64,000 nucleotides of DNA from Chloroflexota bacterium (GCA_016234495.1 JACRBI010000048.1:62001-126000), one strand, 5' to 3'. Shown: positions 1 to 10,080, counted from the stretch's first letter. Made by a program: numbers and translations. Notes: generated by a model not told the origin, from the letters alone.

Positions 1-804
1 ACCTGCCAGATATTTAAAGTGCAGGCGGGCAACCAGGTCTGCATCATCAACGCCGATGGGACAGGTTTTCGCCGCCTGACAACCGATGACACCACACAAC
101 ATTTTTATCCCTCCCTTTCCCCCGATGGTCAGAGTGTGGTTTACGCGGCTTTTCGTGACGCGAATATCTTTGAGATTTACGAGATGCAGCTTGCCACTGG
201 CAAGGTCACGCAGGTGACAGACCAATACGGCATCCTCGGCGCGCCGGAGATTTCGCCGAACGGGAAATTTATCGCCTTCAAACATTCAAACGGATTTACC
301 GACAAAAACCAGATCTGGCTCATGGACCGCAACGGTGAAAATGTCGGCAATATTCCAAAAGCCTCAGGCTGGGACCCGACCTGGTCGCCGGATGGGAAAT
401 ATATTTTGTTTGCTTCAAACATGGACGGCCCGATCCAGTTGTATACCATCCGCATCAATGGCAAGGAACTGCACAAGATCAGCAGCCTGCCCGCCATCCG
501 CGGGCGCAGCGATTGGTCGCCGGACGGGAAATATATTGTGACTTATTCCGGTGAAACCTGGAAGCATGAAGTGTATATCATGAACGCTGATGGAACCAAC
601 GCCCGCATCCTCTCGCCGACGGGCGGGAATTCACAAGGCGCATCCTTTTCACCTGACGGTCAGTGGGTGACCTTCACTGCTTATTTCGATCATCCCAACG
701 ACGATCACGGCTGCGAGATTTACATCATGCGCATCGACGGCACAGACCTGCGCCGATTAACGGATAATGATTATTGTGATTACCAGCCCCGCTGGGGGTC
801 GTAA
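1..804 (+). CDS. TolB/WD40-like beta-propeller repeat protein (5' partial)
   Basis: The frame is open from the first base of the window, so the true start lies upstream; a GTG at 19 is only the first in-window start codon. The protein consists of repeated blades of the PD40/TolB type: four or five copies of a 'SPDGQ/SPDGK' turn (for example SLSPDGQSVVYAAF, WSPDGKYILFAS, SFSPDGQWVTF) alternate with 'IYIMNADGTNAR'-like strands. Such propellers in this group are usually exported and bind proteins or glycans. No enzyme motif is visible and the specific role is unknown. The stop is followed after about 70 bp by the SDR gene on the same strand. Confidence 0.8.
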   Translation, partial: TCQIFKVQAGNQVCIINADGTGFRRLTTDDTTQHFYPSLSPDGQSVVYAAFRDANIFEIYEMQLATGKVTQVTDQYGILGAPEISPNGKFIAFKHSNGFTDKNQIWLMDRNGENVGNIPKASGWDPTWSPDGKYILFASNMDGPIQLYTIRINGKELHKISSLPAIRGRSDWSPDGKYIVTYSGETWKHEVYIMNADGTNARILSPTGGNSQGASFSPDGQWVTFTAYFDHPNDDHGCEIYIMRIDGTDLRRLTDNDYCDYQPRWGS

Positions 805-873
805 TCTCCGAATGCTGGAAGCGCTGTAGTAGAATTGACGAAAATTCCGGTAAATAACCGACAACAACACACG

Positions 874-1671
874 ATGATAAATTTCAATTCAAAATATGGT
901 TCATATGCATTGATCACCGGCGCCGCCAGCGGAATTGGCCGCGCCTTTGCGGAGGCGCTTGCCGAACGCGGAGTGAATCCGATCATTTTGGATATCAATG
1001 CCAAAGACGCGGAAGCGCTTCGGAAGGAATTGGCAGATAAATACAAGGTCGATGCCCGCGCGTTGATCGTGGATTTGTCTGCGCCTGATTTTATGAAGAA
1101 GATCATAAAAGCCACGAGCGCGCTGGATCTGGGGCTGGTGATTCATTCCGCAGTGGTCAGCATGATTGGCGAATACATTGACCTGCCGCTCGAACAGCAC
1201 CACAAACTGGTGGATGTGAACGTCCGCTCGAGCATGGAGCTTGCCCATTATTTTTGCAATCAGTTCAAGGCGAAGAAGAGAGGCGGGCTGATTCTCATTT
1301 CGTCCGCATCAGCTTTGCAGGGATCGGCTCTCGTCCAGCATTATGCCGCGTCGAAGGCATACATCCTCACGCTGGCCGAAGGTTTATGGTATGAGATGCG
1401 CCCGCATGGCGTGGATGTTTTGGGGCTGATGCCGGGCTCAACCGATACGCCCGCCATTTATGTCGGTCACCCGGACTTGAGCCAGGCGTACATCATGCAG
1501 CCAAAAGATGTGGCTGTGGAGGCTTTGGCTGCGCTGGGGCGTCAGCCGAGTCTGGTCTCTGGTTTTCGCAACCGATTAAATTTCTTTTTGCTGACGCGCC
1601 TGCTTTCACGCAAACAAGCGATCGAAATCGTTTGCGATCGCTTGATGAAAATGTATCACCGAAAAAAATAA
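874..1671 (+). CDS. Short-chain dehydrogenase/reductase (SDR)
   Basis: 265 aa NAD(P)-dependent oxidoreductase of the classical SDR family. The N-terminal nucleotide-binding TGAASGIG motif, the catalytic Ser in 'LISSASALQG' and the YAASK active-site Tyr/Lys are all present. I chose the ATG at 874 because it places the Rossmann motif 11-12 residues from the N-terminus, as usual; an in-frame TTG at 835 would add 13 residues that look non-coding. The substrate cannot be told; the length and the 'GLMPGSTDTP' loop fit the ketoreductase/17-beta-HSD-like branch. The rhodanese gene follows 24 bp downstream, so the two are probably co-transcribed. Confidence 0.88.
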   Translation: MINFNSKYGSYALITGAASGIGRAFAEALAERGVNPIILDINAKDAEALRKELADKYKVDARALIVDLSAPDFMKKIIKATSALDLGLVIHSAVVSMIGEYIDLPLEQHHKLVDVNVRSSMELAHYFCNQFKAKKRGGLILISSASALQGSALVQHYAASKAYILTLAEGLWYEMRPHGVDVLGLMPGSTDTPAIYVGHPDLSQAYIMQPKDVAVEALAALGRQPSLVSGFRNRLNFFLLTRLLSRKQAIEIVCDRLMKMYHRKK

Positions 1672-1695
1672 ATTAATTTTGACCTGGAGTTAATC

Positions 1696-2037
1696 ATGGG
1701 CTTTCTTTCAAACCTGTTCGGACCATCGGTTCCAAAACTCACTGCGGCTGAATTGAATGAAAAATTGAAATTCGGCAAGCACCCCATGGTGATCGATGTG
1801 CGCCAGCCCGATGAATTTCGTCAGGGGCATATTGCCGGCGCAAAGTTGATTCCGTTGAATGATATTCGCAAACGAATGAAGGAATTGCCGCAGGGACGCG
1901 AGATCGTTTGTGTGTGCGCTTCGGGCAATCGCAGCAACTCTGCCGCCAAGATTCTGGCAAAAGAGGGATACACCGTCTTCGATATGCAAGGCGGGATGCT
2001 CGCATGGCGGCGGGCGAAGTTGCCGGTGCAGAAATAA
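1696..2037 (+). CDS. Rhodanese-like domain protein
   Basis: 113 aa single-domain rhodanese (sulfurtransferase fold). The active-site loop CASGNRS carries the catalytic Cys followed by the six-residue loop typical of thiosulfate/persulfide sulfurtransferases, and the N-terminal CH2A-like 'VIDVRQPDEFRQGHI' and C-terminal 'GGMLAWRRAKLPV' motifs are canonical. GGAG at about 1686 sits upstream of the ATG. A short hydrophobic start (MGFLSNLFG) is not a convincing signal peptide. It probably acts as a persulfide carrier; the partner is not identifiable from the neighbours. Confidence 0.88.
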   Translation: MGFLSNLFGPSVPKLTAAELNEKLKFGKHPMVIDVRQPDEFRQGHIAGAKLIPLNDIRKRMKELPQGREIVCVCASGNRSNSAAKILAKEGYTVFDMQGGMLAWRRAKLPVQK

Positions 2038-2046
2038 TACAAGCTA

Positions 2047-2135
2047 TGTCATTGCGAGAAGCGGGAGCGACGAAGCAATCTTAATTCCAATCAGGCGATT
2101 GCTTTGTCGGGAAGAGCACCCTCCTCGCAATGACA
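2047..2135. repeat. Dispersed inverted-repeat element, copy 1 of 4
   Basis: Roughly 90 bp element that starts with TGTCATTGCGAG and ends with the inverse, CTCGCAATGACA. Inner arms are built from GCGACGAAGCAATC and GATTGCTTTGTCGGGAAGAG. Related copies sit at 26297-26390, 31193-31290 and 47255-47346, always between genes. It lies between two converging genes (rhodanese and recJ) and could fold into a long imperfect hairpin. Confidence 0.85.
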
Positions 2136-2140
2136 TTTTA

Positions 2141-3886
2141 TTAATCCCCAGTTCCCGTTTCTTTGATGTCTTTCAAATTCAATTGATAATTTATTCTGCC
2201 GTTATATTCGTTCGGCTCGTAGGTGAATAAAATATCCACACGCGGCGGCATTTTTTTATTCCACTCGCCGAGCCTGAATCCGATGGCATCGTGGATATAT
2301 CCTCCATCATCTTCAAGCGATAATTTCAAATGCTTTGCATCCGTGCCAACCGTGCGCGTATTTTTTACTTTTACGTTGCGCGCCACAAAAGACGCATTCG
2401 GATTCCCGTAGCCGGTCGGCTCAAGGTATCTTAAACATTTTTCGAATAACTCCGGGCGGATATCAACCAGCGACACATCCGCATCAGCCGTGACCGTTGG
2501 CCTGAGGTCTACTTTCGACAGTTGGTCGGCGGCGATGGTTTTTAATCTCGTTACCAGCTCAGGCAGATTTTCGTTTCTGACGGTGAATCCCGCCGCTGCA
2601 GCGTGACCTCCATGCCGCACAAGCAGGCCGGCGCATTTGTCCAATGCCTCGGTGATGTGGAACTCCGGAATGGAACGGCACGAGCCGCGCGTTTCTTCCT
2701 CGCCCATGGATGCGACAATGGCGGGGCGGTAATATGTGTCTGTCAGGCGCGAGGCGGCGAGACCAACCACGCCCGAGTTGAAATCTTCCTGTGCGGCAAA
2801 AAGCAGATATGCGCTGGGATCATCCTTCATGGCGATTTCTTCGGCGCGGGCTTGCATCTCGCGGGTAATGCTTTGACGTTCACGGTTTTGGATATTGAGC
2901 AATTGCGCCAACTCGCCAGCCTTGGACGCATCTTTTGTGATGAGCAGTTCATACGCGGCGAGCGCCTCTTTTAACCTGCCAGCCGCATTCAGGCGCGGAC
3001 CGAGTGAAAAGCCGATGTTTCCCGCGTTGACCTTATCCAGTTTGACGTCCGAGACTGCCGCGAGCGAGAATAGCCCCTGCCGCGTGGTTTGCCGCATTTG
3101 CCTGAGTCCCTTGCGGACGAGGATGCGGTTTTCGCCGACAAGCGGGGCGAGGTCAGCGACGGTGCCGAGGGCGACAAGGTCAAGCAAACCAAACAGGAAT
3201 TGACCGTTGACCGTGGACGGTTGACCAGTGTCTGTGGTCTGTTGTCCATCGTCCAAAAGCGCTTCCACAATTTTGTATGCAATGCCCACGCCAGCCAAAT
3301 CTTTATCGGGATAAATATCGCCATGCTGCTTGGGATTGATGACGGCGAATGCCGGGGGCAGGTCGCCTTCGGCAGGGTGGTGGTGGTCGCTGATAATCAG
3401 ATCCAGCCCGAGGGCGCGGGCATGATCCGCTTCGTTGGGGGAGCGAATGCCGCAGTCCACGGTAATGACCAGTTTGACGCCGCCTGCTTTGAGTTCATCC
3501 AGCGCATTGTTGTTGAGGCCATAGCCTTCTTCAAAACGATTGGGAATATATCCGCGCACATTTGCGTTGAGGGATTGCAGCGCTTCCACAAGCAGGGCTG
3601 TGGCGGTGACTCCGTCCACGTCATAATCGCCGTAGATGGCGATGGGCTGGTTGTTTTGAATCGCGAATCGGATTCGATCCACTGCTTCGCGCATGCCCTT
3701 CATTTGATACGGGTCGGGGTTAAAACCGGGTTTGGCGTTGAGATAGGCTCGCGCTTCAGCGTCTGTTGCATAGCCGCGGTTAAAGAGGATTTGCCGCAAA
3801 AGGGGAGGGAATGCCGATAGGGCGGAATCAGCTTCGGGCGTGATAAGAGGCGGGACGATCCAGCGTTTATTTTGAGTCATATTCAA
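2141..3886 (-). CDS. recJ: Single-stranded-DNA-specific exonuclease RecJ
   Basis: 581 aa DHH-family 5'-3' ssDNA exonuclease acting in recombination and mismatch repair. The metal-binding motifs of the DHH domain are visible: GDYDVDG (Asp at about 87, 89 and 91), DCGIRS, and SDHHHP; the DHHA1 region with 'GGHAAAAGFTV' follows at about residue 430, then the C-terminal OB-like domain. Length fits bacterial RecJ. Two ATG codons lie six bases apart at the start and neither has a strong Shine-Dalgarno. Between residues of about 210 and 230 the protein carries an odd low-complexity stretch (DDGQQTTDTGQPSTVNGQF) encoded by a word-repeat, see the repeat at 3200-3254. Confidence 0.95.
   Translation of the reverse strand: MNMTQNKRWIVPPLITPEADSALSAFPPLLRQILFNRGYATDAEARAYLNAKPGFNPDPYQMKGMREAVDRIRFAIQNNQPIAIYGDYDVDGVTATALLVEALQSLNANVRGYIPNRFEEGYGLNNNALDELKAGGVKLVITVDCGIRSPNEADHARALGLDLIISDHHHPAEGDLPPAFAVINPKQHGDIYPDKDLAGVGIAYKIVEALLDDGQQTTDTGQPSTVNGQFLFGLLDLVALGTVADLAPLVGENRILVRKGLRQMRQTTRQGLFSLAAVSDVKLDKVNAGNIGFSLGPRLNAAGRLKEALAAYELLITKDASKAGELAQLLNIQNRERQSITREMQARAEEIAMKDDPSAYLLFAAQEDFNSGVVGLAASRLTDTYYRPAIVASMGEEETRGSCRSIPEFHITEALDKCAGLLVRHGGHAAAAGFTVRNENLPELVTRLKTIAADQLSKVDLRPTVTADADVSLVDIRPELFEKCLRYLEPTGYGNPNASFVARNVKVKNTRTVGTDAKHLKLSLEDDGGYIHDAIGFRLGEWNKKMPPRVDILFTYEPNEYNGRINYQLNLKDIKETGTGD
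3200..3254 (-). repeat. In-frame word repeat inside recJ (GTC/GAC family)
   Basis: A stretch inside recJ made of variations of GTCAACGGTC, GTCCACGG and GGACGATGGAC. The same exact words GTCAACGGTC and GGACGATGGAC recur inside sbcC (50498-50550), priA (37791-37850, as the reverse complement) and near the start of the radical SAM gene (12366-12402). It is translated without breaking the frame. Confidence 0.7.
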
Positions 3887-4269
3887 GTCATCTCGAATTT
3901 TGATTGAAGGAGTATACGCGTTGATGGTTCCATCTGGAAGGGAACTGAAAAAAGAAAGACGGCTGAGTTAAACGGTTCCTTGGGATTAAGCGGGGTAAAA
4001 CCTGTCTTACCACAGAGCGCACAAAGAGCACGGAGAATTTTACAAGGTTTTTTGGTAATGGGTTTGCGTAAATGATGCCAGCCATCTATCACCGCAGAGG
4101 CGCGGAGTTCGCAGAGATTTTCAAGGGGATTTCTCCGCGTTCTCTGCGTCTCGGCGGTAAAAAAATATTCGATTTCATTCAGTCAGGCCCACTACCGGTT
4201 TTTTCTCTGTGGACTCTGTGATCTCTGTGGTGGAAAAAGGGAAAATCACACCAAATACCAGAGAGCCAG
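3887..4269. repeat. Gene-free stretch with degenerate CACAGAG-type inverted repeats
   Basis: This 383 bp gap between recJ and the glycosidase holds no convincing gene. From about 4010 to 4240 it is built of CCACAGAG, CACAAAGAG and GCACGGAG words facing inverse copies (TTCTCTGTGGACTC, ATCTCTGTGGTGG). At 4087-4159 a nested inverted repeat pairs CACCGCAGAGGCGCGGAG with CTCTGCGTCTCGGCGGT. The short ORFs crossing it are products of the repeats. Confidence 0.6.
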
Positions 4270-6132
4270 TTAAGCCTGCCAGATCTGCACGCCGGCGGCG
4301 AATGATGGCAAAGGCAGATTTCCGTTGACGACTGTGCTGGTTTGTCCGCTGAACAATTCGCGGAATATCATTCCGTTTGGAACTGCGCCGAGGTTAACGG
4401 GTAGTAACTTCGCCGAGACTTCATCGGGGCCGCGATTGCCAACGACGATGATGCGCTCTTCGTCTGTGTCGCGCAGGTAGGCCAGCAGGTTTTCTTCAAC
4501 CAGCAAAACTTGTAAACCGCCATCGATCAAAGCGGGGGATGTGCGGCGGAGTTTGATCAGGGTTTGATAAAAGGCGCGCAAATCTGAATCCCATTGAGTT
4601 GAATCCCAGACCATGCAGTTGCGCGCTTCGAGGGCATCCTTTCCGCTCATGCCGATTTCGTCGCCGTAATAAATGCAGGGCACGCCGACATAGGTCAGCA
4701 GGAAGGCGACGGCGAGGCGGTTAAGAGCATGGTCATGATTCAAAATATTGACGATGCGCGGAGTGTCGTGCGAGCCAAGCAGGTTGAATTGCTGACGCGC
4801 GATCTGCCACGGAATGGCTGCGCGGCTGACCTGCCATGAATCGACTAGCGCTTGTGTCGGCCATGGAATCGCCGACCTGACATTGCGCGGCTCGGCATGT
4901 TGATTGACCTCGAAATGATTGAGCCAGAATCCGATCGGGTTTGAGAACCCGAAATAATTCATGCTTGCGTCAAGATGGTCGCCTTGCAATTGTGAACTGC
5001 TGTCGAAGAAATTTTCGCCAAGCAGATATGCGGACGGGTTTTCTTCCTTCACAGCCTGTCGAATGCCCGCCCAGACCTCGGCTTCCAATTGATCCTTGCC
5101 GTGACGGGCGAGCATGTTGGCAACGTCCACGCGCCAGCCGTCAGCGGCGAAGGGCGGCTTCAGCCAATAACGGAAAATTGAATTTGGCCCGGCGTATATT
5201 TCGTCTCGCAAATTTTGGCTGCGATAATTTAATTTCGGCAGGCTGCGCACGCCAAGCCAGGACTCGTATTCATCGGGATGATTATGAAAGGTGAAATATT
5301 CAGCGGATGGCGAGTCGGGGTTTTGCACCGCAGACTTAAACCACGGATGTTCGACTCCGGCGTGATTTGGCACAATGTCGAGGATGAATCGCATCCCGCG
5401 TTCTGTCGCCGCCTGCCGCAGGGAGGTCAGAGCCGCGTTGCCGCCCAAATGCGGGTCAATGTTGAAATAGTCCACAACATCGTAGCGATGATTGCTGAAT
5501 GCGGTAAAGATCGGGTTGAGGTAAATGGCATTCACGCCGAGGTCGGTCAGGTAATCAAGGCGCTGTTCAATTCCGGGCAAGTCGCCGCCATAAAACTCGA
5601 CCATTGCCTCAGGCCAGCTGCTTTGAGTTTCACCCCATTTGCGGGCACGCGATTTTATGCCTTGATATTCAAACTCACCATCGCGGACGTTGCTGGCGGG
5701 GTCGCCGTCAGCAAAACGGTCGGGGAAGATTTGATAAAAGACGCTGTCGTTGACCCAGGCGGGGGCGGCGTAATCTGCCAGCAAGCGAAAATCTTCGGCG
5801 TCTGTGGGCACGTGTCGGTGCGGACCTGTACCGTTGTACCACCAGATGCCGTCGCTGGTGAAAATCAGAAAGCGATAGGAAGTCAGCGGCATGGTCAGGC
5901 GCAGTTTAGCCTGCCACCAATTACACGCGGATGATGTTTCTTCGATTTGCATTTCAGCGAAGAACTGTTCGCCATCGGGGCAGGTGCGGAGCAGGACGCG
6001 CTCGATGGGGGCATCGGTTCCGCTTCGCAGCCGAATGCTGATCTCGTCTCCGAGATGCAGGTCAGCGCCGGGAGATTGCACATATCGTTTAGAGCCGTCG
6101 TGATGAAGGGATGAAAGATAGGAAATTGTCAT
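4270..6132 (-). CDS. Glycoside hydrolase family 13 (neopullulanase/maltodextrin-glucosidase type)
   Basis: About 620 aa alpha-glucan hydrolase. The four conserved GH13 regions are all present: DIVPNHAG (I), GWRVDVAN with the nucleophile Asp (II), LLGENFF with the acid/base Glu (III) and GSHDTPR (IV). An N-terminal beta-rich domain of about 125 residues resembles the CBM34-type domain of cyclodextrinases and neopullulanases, and a C-terminal beta domain closes the protein. No signal peptide is visible, so it probably degrades maltodextrins in the cytoplasm. The open frame extends to a TTG at 6174, but I prefer the ATG at 6132 (MTISYLSSLHHDG), where the domain begins. htpG is divergent. Confidence 0.9.
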   Translation of the reverse strand: MTISYLSSLHHDGSKRYVQSPGADLHLGDEISIRLRSGTDAPIERVLLRTCPDGEQFFAEMQIEETSSACNWWQAKLRLTMPLTSYRFLIFTSDGIWWYNGTGPHRHVPTDAEDFRLLADYAAPAWVNDSVFYQIFPDRFADGDPASNVRDGEFEYQGIKSRARKWGETQSSWPEAMVEFYGGDLPGIEQRLDYLTDLGVNAIYLNPIFTAFSNHRYDVVDYFNIDPHLGGNAALTSLRQAATERGMRFILDIVPNHAGVEHPWFKSAVQNPDSPSAEYFTFHNHPDEYESWLGVRSLPKLNYRSQNLRDEIYAGPNSIFRYWLKPPFAADGWRVDVANMLARHGKDQLEAEVWAGIRQAVKEENPSAYLLGENFFDSSSQLQGDHLDASMNYFGFSNPIGFWLNHFEVNQHAEPRNVRSAIPWPTQALVDSWQVSRAAIPWQIARQQFNLLGSHDTPRIVNILNHDHALNRLAVAFLLTYVGVPCIYYGDEIGMSGKDALEARNCMVWDSTQWDSDLRAFYQTLIKLRRTSPALIDGGLQVLLVEENLLAYLRDTDEERIIVVGNRGPDEVSAKLLPVNLGAVPNGMIFRELFSGQTSTVVNGNLPLPSFAAGVQIWQA

Positions 6133-6261
6133 GCCGCCAATTCTACCAAGAGCAAGGCGGAATTTTTCTAACAAAACTCTTACCGCCGCGTTGACGAGGT
6201 GGAATTAAAATTTTACAAAAATACTGTTATCCTTGAAAATAAAATATGCAGGAGGCGACCC

Positions 6262-8133
6262 ATGACCGATGGAAGTTCAATTGAAAACGCACAGGAGTTT
6301 TCATTCAAGGCAGAGACGAAACAACTGCTCAATATTTTGATTCATTCGCTGTACAAAGACCGCGAGGTGTTTTTGCGCGAACTCCTTTCGAACGCATCCG
6401 ATGCGCTTAACCGTTTGCGCTTTGAGATGGTCACAAACCAAAACGTGCTGGATTCAGCCGCCGAGTTAAACATCCGCATCAAGGTTGATAAAGACTCGCG
6501 CATGTTGACCATTCAAGATACAGGCATCGGCATGACGCGGGAGGATGTCATCGAGAACCTCGGCACGATCGCGCAATCGGGAGCGCGTAAATTTTTGGAC
6601 GCAGCCAAGGATTCGAAAGTTGACCTGACGCAAGTCATCGGTCAATTCGGCGTGGGATTCTATTCCGTGTTCATGGTCGCTGATTGGGTGCGGGTGACGT
6701 CGCGTTCATTTAATCCGCAGGCCGAGGCGGTCACGTGGTATGCCACAGGCGAGGATCACTATCAGATCGGCAGAGCAGATATGAGCGAGAGAGGGACGCG
6801 CATCGAGATCAAACTCAAAGAGGATGCCGCTGAATTCGCCGAGGAATATCGGCTTAAGAACATCATCCACAAACATTCAGATTACATCGGCTTTCCAATT
6901 TATTTGGGCGATGGCAAGGATGCGGTTAACAAGCAAACCTCGCTTTGGCGAACGTCCAAACAGGAAGTGACCGAGGAGCAATACAAGGAATTTTATCGCC
7001 AGACCACTTTGGATTTTGAAGACGCCCTGACGCACATTCATATTTCAACGGACGCGCCCGTGCAGTTGTATGCGCTGCTGTATGTTCCCAGCAAGGCCGA
7101 GCGCGGCATGTTCTCATTGCGAAAAGAAGATGGACTGAAATTATATTCGCGCAATATTTTGATCGATGAATACAACAAGGATTTACTGCCCGAGTACTTG
7201 CGCTTTGTGCAGGGAGTGGTGGACTCGGAGGATTTGCCGCTCAATGTCTCGCGGGAAACTGTTCAGTCAAGCGGGCTGATGCCGAAGCTGAAAAAGGTGC
7301 TGACAAACCAGGCCATCAGGGAATTGGAAAGCCTTGCAAAAAATAACGCTGAAAAATACCAGACCTTCTGGCAGGAGTTTGGCGCATACTTGAAACAGGG
7401 CGTCGCCTCTGCGCCGCAGGAGACCGAAAATATCAACCCGCTGCTGAGGTTCAAAACAAATTTGAATCCTGAAACCTGGTCATCTCTTGACGATTATGCG
7501 GCGCGCATGAAGCTGGGGCAGAAGGAAATTTTCTACATCGTGGGCGAAGACCCGAAATCAGTTTTGCGCAGTCCGCATTTGGATTACTTCCACTCACAAG
7601 GGACGGAAGTGCTGCTGCTCACCGACCCGATGGATTCTTTCATGCTGATGGGCTTGCACAAATACAAAGACTTTGAATTAAAGAATGTTTCCAGCGCGGA
7701 AGTGGATGCGACGCAAAAGCCGAAGGAACAAACTGAAACAGAAAAAATCCCTGACGCGGATTTCAATTCACTTATCGAACGTTTCAAACAAGTGCTGGGC
7801 GGGCGGGTGACGGATGTCCGTGCCAGCAATCGGTTATATCAATCCATTGCGCGGCTGGCGGATGCGGATGACACGGTGAACCCAGAACTTCAGCGCGTGT
7901 ATCGTTTCCTCGGCAAGGAGTATGAAATCCCGAAAAAGATATTGGAATTGAACCCGTCGCACGGCGTTTTGAAGAACCTGCTCAAATTGGAAACAGGGTC
8001 GGAACTGCAAAATATCATCATCGAGCAGATCTATGACAGCGCCCTGCTGGTGGAGGGATTGCACCCTGACCCGTCGAGCATGGCTTCGCGGGTGCAGCAG
8101 ATCATCGAGGCGGCGCTGGCGGGGAAGGCGTGA
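6262..8133 (+). CDS. htpG: Molecular chaperone HtpG (Hsp90)
   Basis: 623 aa cytoplasmic ATP-dependent chaperone. The GHKL ATPase domain is intact: 'RELLSNASDALNRLR' (Asn for Mg), 'IQDTGIGMT' and 'GQFGVGFYSVFMVA'. The middle domain ('DSEDLPLNVSRE') and C-terminal dimerisation domain follow, giving the usual bacterial length. The ATG at 6262 is preceded by AGGAGG at 6250-6255; an upstream GTG in the same frame at 6199 would add 21 residues without a ribosome binding site and is rejected. It is followed by a strong intrinsic terminator, so it appears to be monocistronic. Confidence 0.97.
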   Translation: MTDGSSIENAQEFSFKAETKQLLNILIHSLYKDREVFLRELLSNASDALNRLRFEMVTNQNVLDSAAELNIRIKVDKDSRMLTIQDTGIGMTREDVIENLGTIAQSGARKFLDAAKDSKVDLTQVIGQFGVGFYSVFMVADWVRVTSRSFNPQAEAVTWYATGEDHYQIGRADMSERGTRIEIKLKEDAAEFAEEYRLKNIIHKHSDYIGFPIYLGDGKDAVNKQTSLWRTSKQEVTEEQYKEFYRQTTLDFEDALTHIHISTDAPVQLYALLYVPSKAERGMFSLRKEDGLKLYSRNILIDEYNKDLLPEYLRFVQGVVDSEDLPLNVSRETVQSSGLMPKLKKVLTNQAIRELESLAKNNAEKYQTFWQEFGAYLKQGVASAPQETENINPLLRFKTNLNPETWSSLDDYAARMKLGQKEIFYIVGEDPKSVLRSPHLDYFHSQGTEVLLLTDPMDSFMLMGLHKYKDFELKNVSSAEVDATQKPKEQTETEKIPDADFNSLIERFKQVLGGRVTDVRASNRLYQSIARLADADDTVNPELQRVYRFLGKEYEIPKKILELNPSHGVLKNLLKLETGSELQNIIIEQIYDSALLVEGLHPDPSSMASRVQQIIEAALAGKA

Positions 8134-8144
8134 AATTAAATTGC

Positions 8145-8183
8145 AGAACTCCGAGATTTCCAAAAATCTCGGAGTTCTTTTTG
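8145..8183 (+). terminator. Intrinsic terminator after htpG
   Basis: A perfect 15 bp stem (AGAACTCCGAGATTT against its inverse) with a 4 nt loop is followed by a run of T, 11 bp after the htpG stop. It also serves as a boundary to the converging mutase gene. Confidence 0.93.
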
Positions 8184-8201
8184 TGAAACAAGCTTTTTGG
8201 T

Positions 8202-9854
8202 CTAAAACCCTTCTGCCGTATATTCTCCCCAGACCTGACGTAAAGTATTGCAGATCTCACCGAGCGTGATGTCATTTTCCACACACTCAATAAAGAGCGG
8301 CATTAAATTGTCCGTGCCACGTGCCGCGTTTTCCAGTTTTCCGAGCAACTCCGTCACTATTTCCTTCTTTCTTCCTTCTCTTAGCTCTTTCAAATTTGTC
8401 TTCTGCCCCAACTCAATCGACGGGTCAACCTTCAAGCGTTCCAGCGTGAGAACTTCGTCCACGGCGAATTGATTGACTCCCACCACGATCTGCTCTTTGC
8501 GTTCGATCTCCTGCTGTGCGGCGTAGGCGGCGTTTTGAATTTCGTTCTGCATAAACCCGCGGTCGATGGCTTGCAGCGCGCCGCCCATCTCGTCAATTTT
8601 GGAGATGTATTCCAGCGCACCTTTTTCGATCTGGTCGGTCAGGTGTTCGATCAGATACGAACCCGCGAGCGGATCAATTGAATCGGCGACGCCTGATTCG
8701 TAGGCGATGATCTGTTGTGTGCGGAGAGCGACTCGCACTGACTTTTCGGTGGGCAGCCACAGGGCTTCGTCCATGCTGTTGGTGTGCAGGGATTGAGTCC
8801 CACCGAGCACAGCGGATAAAGCTTGCAATGTGACGCGCACCACGTTATTTTCTGGTTGTTGCGCGGTGAGGGTGGAGCCTGCGGTCTGTGTGTGGAAACG
8901 CAATTGCCAACTGGACGGTTTCTTTGCCTTGAAGCGTTCGCGCATGATGCGTGCCCACATGCGGCGCGCGGCGCGGAACTTGGCGACCTCTTCAATTAGA
9001 TTGTTGTGCGCGTTGAAGAAGAACGAAAGCTGACCTGCAAAAGAATCAATATCAAGCCCGGCCTTTAGCGCGGCTTCGACATACGCGATGCCATTTGCCA
9101 AAGTGAAGGCCACTTCCTGCACGGAAGTCGAACCTGCCTCGCGGATGTGATAGCCTGAGATCGAGATCGTGTTCCAATAGGGAACTTCCTGCGCGCAGAA
9201 TGAAAAGATGTCGGTGATGAGCCGCATGGACGGAGCAGGAGGGAAGATGTACGTCCCCCGCGCCACGTACTCTTTGAGAATGTCGTTCTGAATTGTGCCG
9301 CGCAGTCCGCGCATATCCGCGCCCTGGCGCTTGGCTACCGCAATGTACATTGCCAGCAAAACGCCCGCGGGCGCGTTGATGGTCATGGATGTGGAAACTT
9401 TATCGAGCGGAATCTGGTCGTACAACTGCATCATGTCGTGGATGGATGAAATAGACACGCCGACCTTCCCGACCTCTCCCTGCGCGATGGGATCGTCCGC
9501 GTCATACCCAATTTGAGTGGGGAGGTCGAAAGCGACACTCAGCCCCGTTTGGCCTTGTGCCAGCAAATAGCGATAGCGCTTATTGGACTCTTCCGCTGTG
9601 GAGAAGCCCGCATACTGGCGCATCGTCCAGAAGCGGGAACGGTACATCGTCGGCTGGACTCCGCGGGTGAAGGGGTATTCTCCGGGGAAGCCGAGTTTTT
9701 CCTCGTAGGCAGAGTCAACCATCGGCGGGAGAGAGATGCGCGGCACTTCAATCCCAGAGGAATATTCGAAGTGTTCCTTGCGCTCCTTGAATTTATCCAA
9801 TGACTTCTTGAGCGTGTTTTCTTTCCATTTGTTGTATTGTTCGTTGAGGGACAT
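8202..9854 (-). CDS. Methylmalonyl-CoA mutase, large (catalytic) subunit, short form
   Basis: 550 aa TIM-barrel subunit of an adenosylcobalamin-dependent acyl-CoA mutase. The substrate-site signatures are those of true methylmalonyl-CoA mutase rather than isobutyryl-CoA mutase: [18 protein letters not shown] (with the Tyr) and [14 protein letters not shown] (with the Arg). The [10 protein letters not shown] motif is also present. The protein ends before any B12-binding domain (no DxHxxG), so a separate small subunit must exist elsewhere, as is common outside the single-chain type. It would interconvert methylmalonyl- and succinyl-CoA in propionate metabolism. The ATG at 9854 follows GGTGGTG; the GTG at 9866 is less likely. 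Confidence 0.93.
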   Translation of the reverse strand: MSLNEQYNKWKENTLKKSLDKFKERKEHFEYSSGIEVPRISLPPMVDSAYEEKLGFPGEYPFTRGVQPTMYRSRFWTMRQYAGFSTAEESNKRYRYLLAQGQTGLSVAFDLPTQIGYDADDPIAQGEVGKVGVSISSIHDMMQLYDQIPLDKVSTSMTINAPAGVLLAMYIAVAKRQGADMRGLRGTIQNDILKEYVARGTYIFPPAPSMRLITDIFSFCAQEVPYWNTISISGYHIREAGSTSVQEVAFTLANGIAYVEAALKAGLDIDSFAGQLSFFFNAHNNLIEEVAKFRAARRMWARIMRERFKAKKPSSWQLRFHTQTAGSTLTAQQPENNVVRVTLQALSAVLGGTQSLHTNSMDEALWLPTEKSVRVALRTQQIIAYESGVADSIDPLAGSYLIEHLTDQIEKGALEYISKIDEMGGALQAIDRGFMQNEIQNAAYAAQQEIERKEQIVVGVNQFAVDEVLTLERLKVDPSIELGQKTNLKELREGRKKEIVTELLGKLENAARGTDNLMPLFIECVENDITLGEICNTLRQVWGEYTAEGF

Positions 9855-10080
9855 TTTCACCACCAAGGGTCACAAAGGGTCACGAAGAAAAAGATTAAAC
9901 CTCACCTGCAATGGCGTGGGCACAAGTGTTGTGTTCTTTCGTTCCTTTGTGGTAGTTTGAATTTCTCCAAGTATAAAGCCAAACTTCCTCCGCAGAATTG
10001 GACAAAGTCAGGCGAAATATAAGGACAAATGTCAATTGTCTGAACGAAACGAAAATGCTAAACTCGGCGTATAGTTGCTG
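9855..10080. repeat. Gene-free spacer with a degenerate inverted repeat
   Basis: Right after the mutase start the words CCACCAAGGGTCACAAAGGG and TCACGAAG face GTTCTTTCGTTCCTTTGTGG about 60 bp later, forming an imperfect inverted repeat at about 9860-9955. The rest of the spacer shows no gene. Confidence 0.5.

Noticed and set aside
3883-4092. Two short minus-strand frames in the recJ-glycosidase gap
   Set aside because: They overlap palindromic repeats, lack ribosome binding sites and show no domain features.
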